Assembly (NCBI GenBank): GCA_937868245.1
Contig: CALMMI010000303.1
Coordinates: 1 to 7,385 of the forward strand
Origin: an uncultured Ignavibacteria bacterium
Lineage (GTDB): Bacteria > Bacteroidota > Ignavibacteria > Kapaibacteriales > UBA961
Direction of reading: 5' to 3'
Length of the DNA: 7,385 bases
A model generated the notes under the pieces. That model did not search any database. It was given only the letters and a program-made list of their open reading frames with translations, and was not told the DNA's origin. Both the position numbers and the translations under genes were made by a program. Shown piece after piece: positions 5,884-7,385 of the stretch (its first letter is position 1; every line of letters starts with the position of its first letter).

Positions 5884-7385
5884 ATGAATTACACAAAACA
5901 CTTAAATATATTTCCGTTCCCTTTTTCCGTATTTCTGACTGCCTTGTTTCTTTTGGTTGTAAGCACTGTTACTATGGAGGCATTGCCCTTTAGAGTAGTA
6001 CCCGAAAAGCAAAACAGAACCAAAAAAAGTTCTTTGAAGCAAACTGTCATCCAAAAAAAACATCTAAAAAAAACAGTGGTTCAAAAAACACCACAAAACA
6101 AACCTGTAAGGAAATCTCAACCCGCCAAGTTGTTTTCCCGTAAAGTACCGGCTCAATCAGGTGCAAGAAAGGCAATTGTAGTAAGAAGAAGACATAGAGT
6201 TCCGGCACCACCAACCATAGAAATGATAACCGACACAATTATTGATGCGGGTGTTCGCTACAAGCACTTTCTTTACGGTAAACATCGTCATTCGGTCCAT
6301 GTTGCCGAGGTTTCGGTAACAGATCAATCATTAAAGCTGGGATTAATCAAGGCATTGGACCGGATTGACGCACTTGAGAGATTAGGTGATATGAGCATCC
6401 GTCACGATTCAACCTCCCGAGATACACTTCTTGTTGGAATTAACGCAAATTTTTGGAGTGCTTACCGTAATATACCGATTGGACCGATGATAGCTGCTGG
6501 TGAAGTTGTCCACATGAATTCCTATAAACAGTGGTCGAGTGCTTTTTTTGATACAAGAAATCGTATGTCCATTGATCGTTTTGTACTTTCGGGTAGGATA
6601 TGGATGAACAACCGTGCAGTAAAAATAGATAATGTGAATGAGCGGGTAGATTCTACAGGGCTTGTTTTGTATAATTCCTTCGGTGGAAATACAATACCTT
6701 TTGTTTCTCCTATCGACCTCGAAAAATCTGCTCAGGAATTTCTGCAAAACCACAGTATGGTAACAGAGGACTCTACCGAATTGGGGCTAAATATGGAAAC
6801 ACTCCGTGAGGAATTGGCAGTTTCAAAACGTGAGGCAAGTATAGAATTTCCCATGAGGAAGGTATTCTTGCGGTATCTTAAGAATCCGATAATAAACAGG
6901 GACATTCCTTGCGTTGTAACGGATATTGATAGCGGTGCAGTTCCGATGCCGCTCAGAGGATGTATATTATCTTTCGGTAAAAATACTCCAATGTCGTCAT
7001 TGCCACGCAAGGGTGAAACGATTTTTATGAAATTTTCAACAAACATTTACGATTCCACTGCGTTTACAACTGCAGTTAGCGGCACTCCGCGTATAGTGCG
7101 ATTCGGTAAAGCAAAGCACGAAGCCATGTTAGAAGGTTCTCATGCAAGCAGGTTTATGAATCAAAATTTAGCACGGACAGCAATCGGAACAGACAAGCTG
7201 CGTACTAAAAATTACTTTGCAATCGTAGAAGCAAACAATGAAAAGGGAAAAGGTGCAACCCTTAATCAAATGGCAGGAATAATGAAAGCTGTCGGTTGTT
7301 GGAACGCAATGAATCTGGACGGCGGAGGCTCTGCTATGATGATTGTCTGTGGTGCAAATGCCTGTACAAATTCCACAGTTCCGAG
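5884..7385 (+). CDS. Phosphodiester glycosidase (NAGPA domain) with membrane anchor and basic tether; 3' end outside window
   Basis: This frame stays open from the ATG at 5884 to the window edge, giving 500 visible residues. An in-frame stop at 5854 makes 5884 the first ATG. Residues 13-30 form a hydrophobic signal peptide or anchor. Residues 41-105 are a tether with 22 Lys/Arg and only one acidic residue, including the imperfect repeat LKQTVIQKK (51-59) / LKKTVVQKT (61-69). The rest matches the NAGPA phosphodiester glycosidase domain: VGINANFW (184-191), GAVPMPLRG (351-359), SGTPRIVRFGK (399-409), ARTAIGTD (430-437) and NLDGGGSAMM (477-486). The mammalian prototype removes GlcNAc from a phosphodiester-linked mannose marker. 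Bacterial members act outside the cytoplasm, probably on surface or dietary glycophosphates, but substrates are mostly unknown. The gene follows the four-helix membrane protein gene by 40 bp. The domain is confident; the substrate is open. Confidence 0.9.
   Translation, partial: MNYTKHLNIFPFPFSVFLTALFLLVVSTVTMEALPFRVVPEKQNRTKKSSLKQTVIQKKHLKKTVVQKTPQNKPVRKSQPAKLFSRKVPAQSGARKAIVVRRRHRVPAPPTIEMITDTIIDAGVRYKHFLYGKHRHSVHVAEVSVTDQSLKLGLIKALDRIDALERLGDMSIRHDSTSRDTLLVGINANFWSAYRNIPIGPMIAAGEVVHMNSYKQWSSAFFDTRNRMSIDRFVLSGRIWMNNRAVKIDNVNERVDSTGLVLYNSFGGNTIPFVSPIDLEKSAQEFLQNHSMVTEDSTELGLNMETLREELAVSKREASIEFPMRKVFLRYLKNPIINRDIPCVVTDIDSGAVPMPLRGCILSFGKNTPMSSLPRKGETIFMKFSTNIYDSTAFTTAVSGTPRIVRFGKAKHEAMLEGSHASRFMNQNLARTAIGTDKLRTKNYFAIVEANNEKGKGATLNQMAGIMKAVGCWNAMNLDGGGSAMMIVCGANACTNSTVP

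Noticed and set aside
5853..5993. A 46-codon frame with a CKHC motif (SFGCKHCYYGG) starting at the first ATG copy
   Set aside because: It overlaps the signal-peptide region of the glycosidase gene out of frame and has no recognisable fold. The in-frame glycosidase reading is far better supported.
6047..7046. Three minus-strand frames opposite the glycosidase gene
   Set aside because: All are antisense to a continuous frame with strong NAGPA-domain motifs. None shows a recognisable domain.

Overview
The window is moderately AT-rich, gene-dense bacterial chromosome. The start codons lack clear Shine-Dalgarno sequences and several have A-rich leaders. There are short-signal lipoproteins, an outer-membrane-like protein and a TlpA/ResA-type lipoprotein. 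Together these point to the Bacteroidota/Chlorobiota (Ignavibacteria, Kapabacteria) neighbourhood. That placement is an inference from style and gene content, because no rRNA or marker gene is present. I see no tRNA, rRNA, CRISPR array, insertion sequence, integrase or attachment site.

Layout. (1) Bases 2-918, plus strand: the 3' end of a peroxiredoxin gene, a strong intrinsic terminator, then a thioredoxin-fold lipoprotein of the TlpA/ResA type closed by a second strong terminator (955-1000). Both products are thiol-redox proteins. (2) Bases 1020-3111, minus strand: two adjacent genes for unrecognised lipoproteins. The upstream one has a lipobox followed by a long beta-rich region resembling an outer-membrane barrel. 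(3) Bases 3201-5206, minus strand: a tight three-gene cluster transcribed as crotonase (enoyl-CoA hydratase family), DinB-fold protein, then FAHD1-like fumarylacetoacetase-family hydrolase. All three catalytic or metal sites look intact. (4) Bases 5207-5327: a divergent intergenic region with two consecutive AATTTG/CAAATT palindromes whose centres lie 20 bp apart, followed by a separate 7-bp inverted repeat near the plus-strand start codon. (5) Bases 5328-7385, plus strand: a small four-helix membrane protein of unknown function, then a large secreted or membrane-anchored phosphodiester glycosidase (NAGPA domain) that runs off the window. Its N-terminus carries a highly basic tether.

Much of the window is envelope-directed: at least four of the eight genes encode lipoproteins or secreted/membrane proteins. 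The crotonase/DinB/FAH cluster looks like acyl-CoA or dicarboxylate metabolism. The DinB plus FAH pairing also recalls the thiol-dependent isomerase and hydrolase steps of the gentisate pathway, but no ring-cleavage enzyme is visible. I found no clear defence system, mobile element or wholly new machinery. The most useful leads are the unrecognised lipoprotein pair, the tandem palindromes and the basic-tethered glycosidase.
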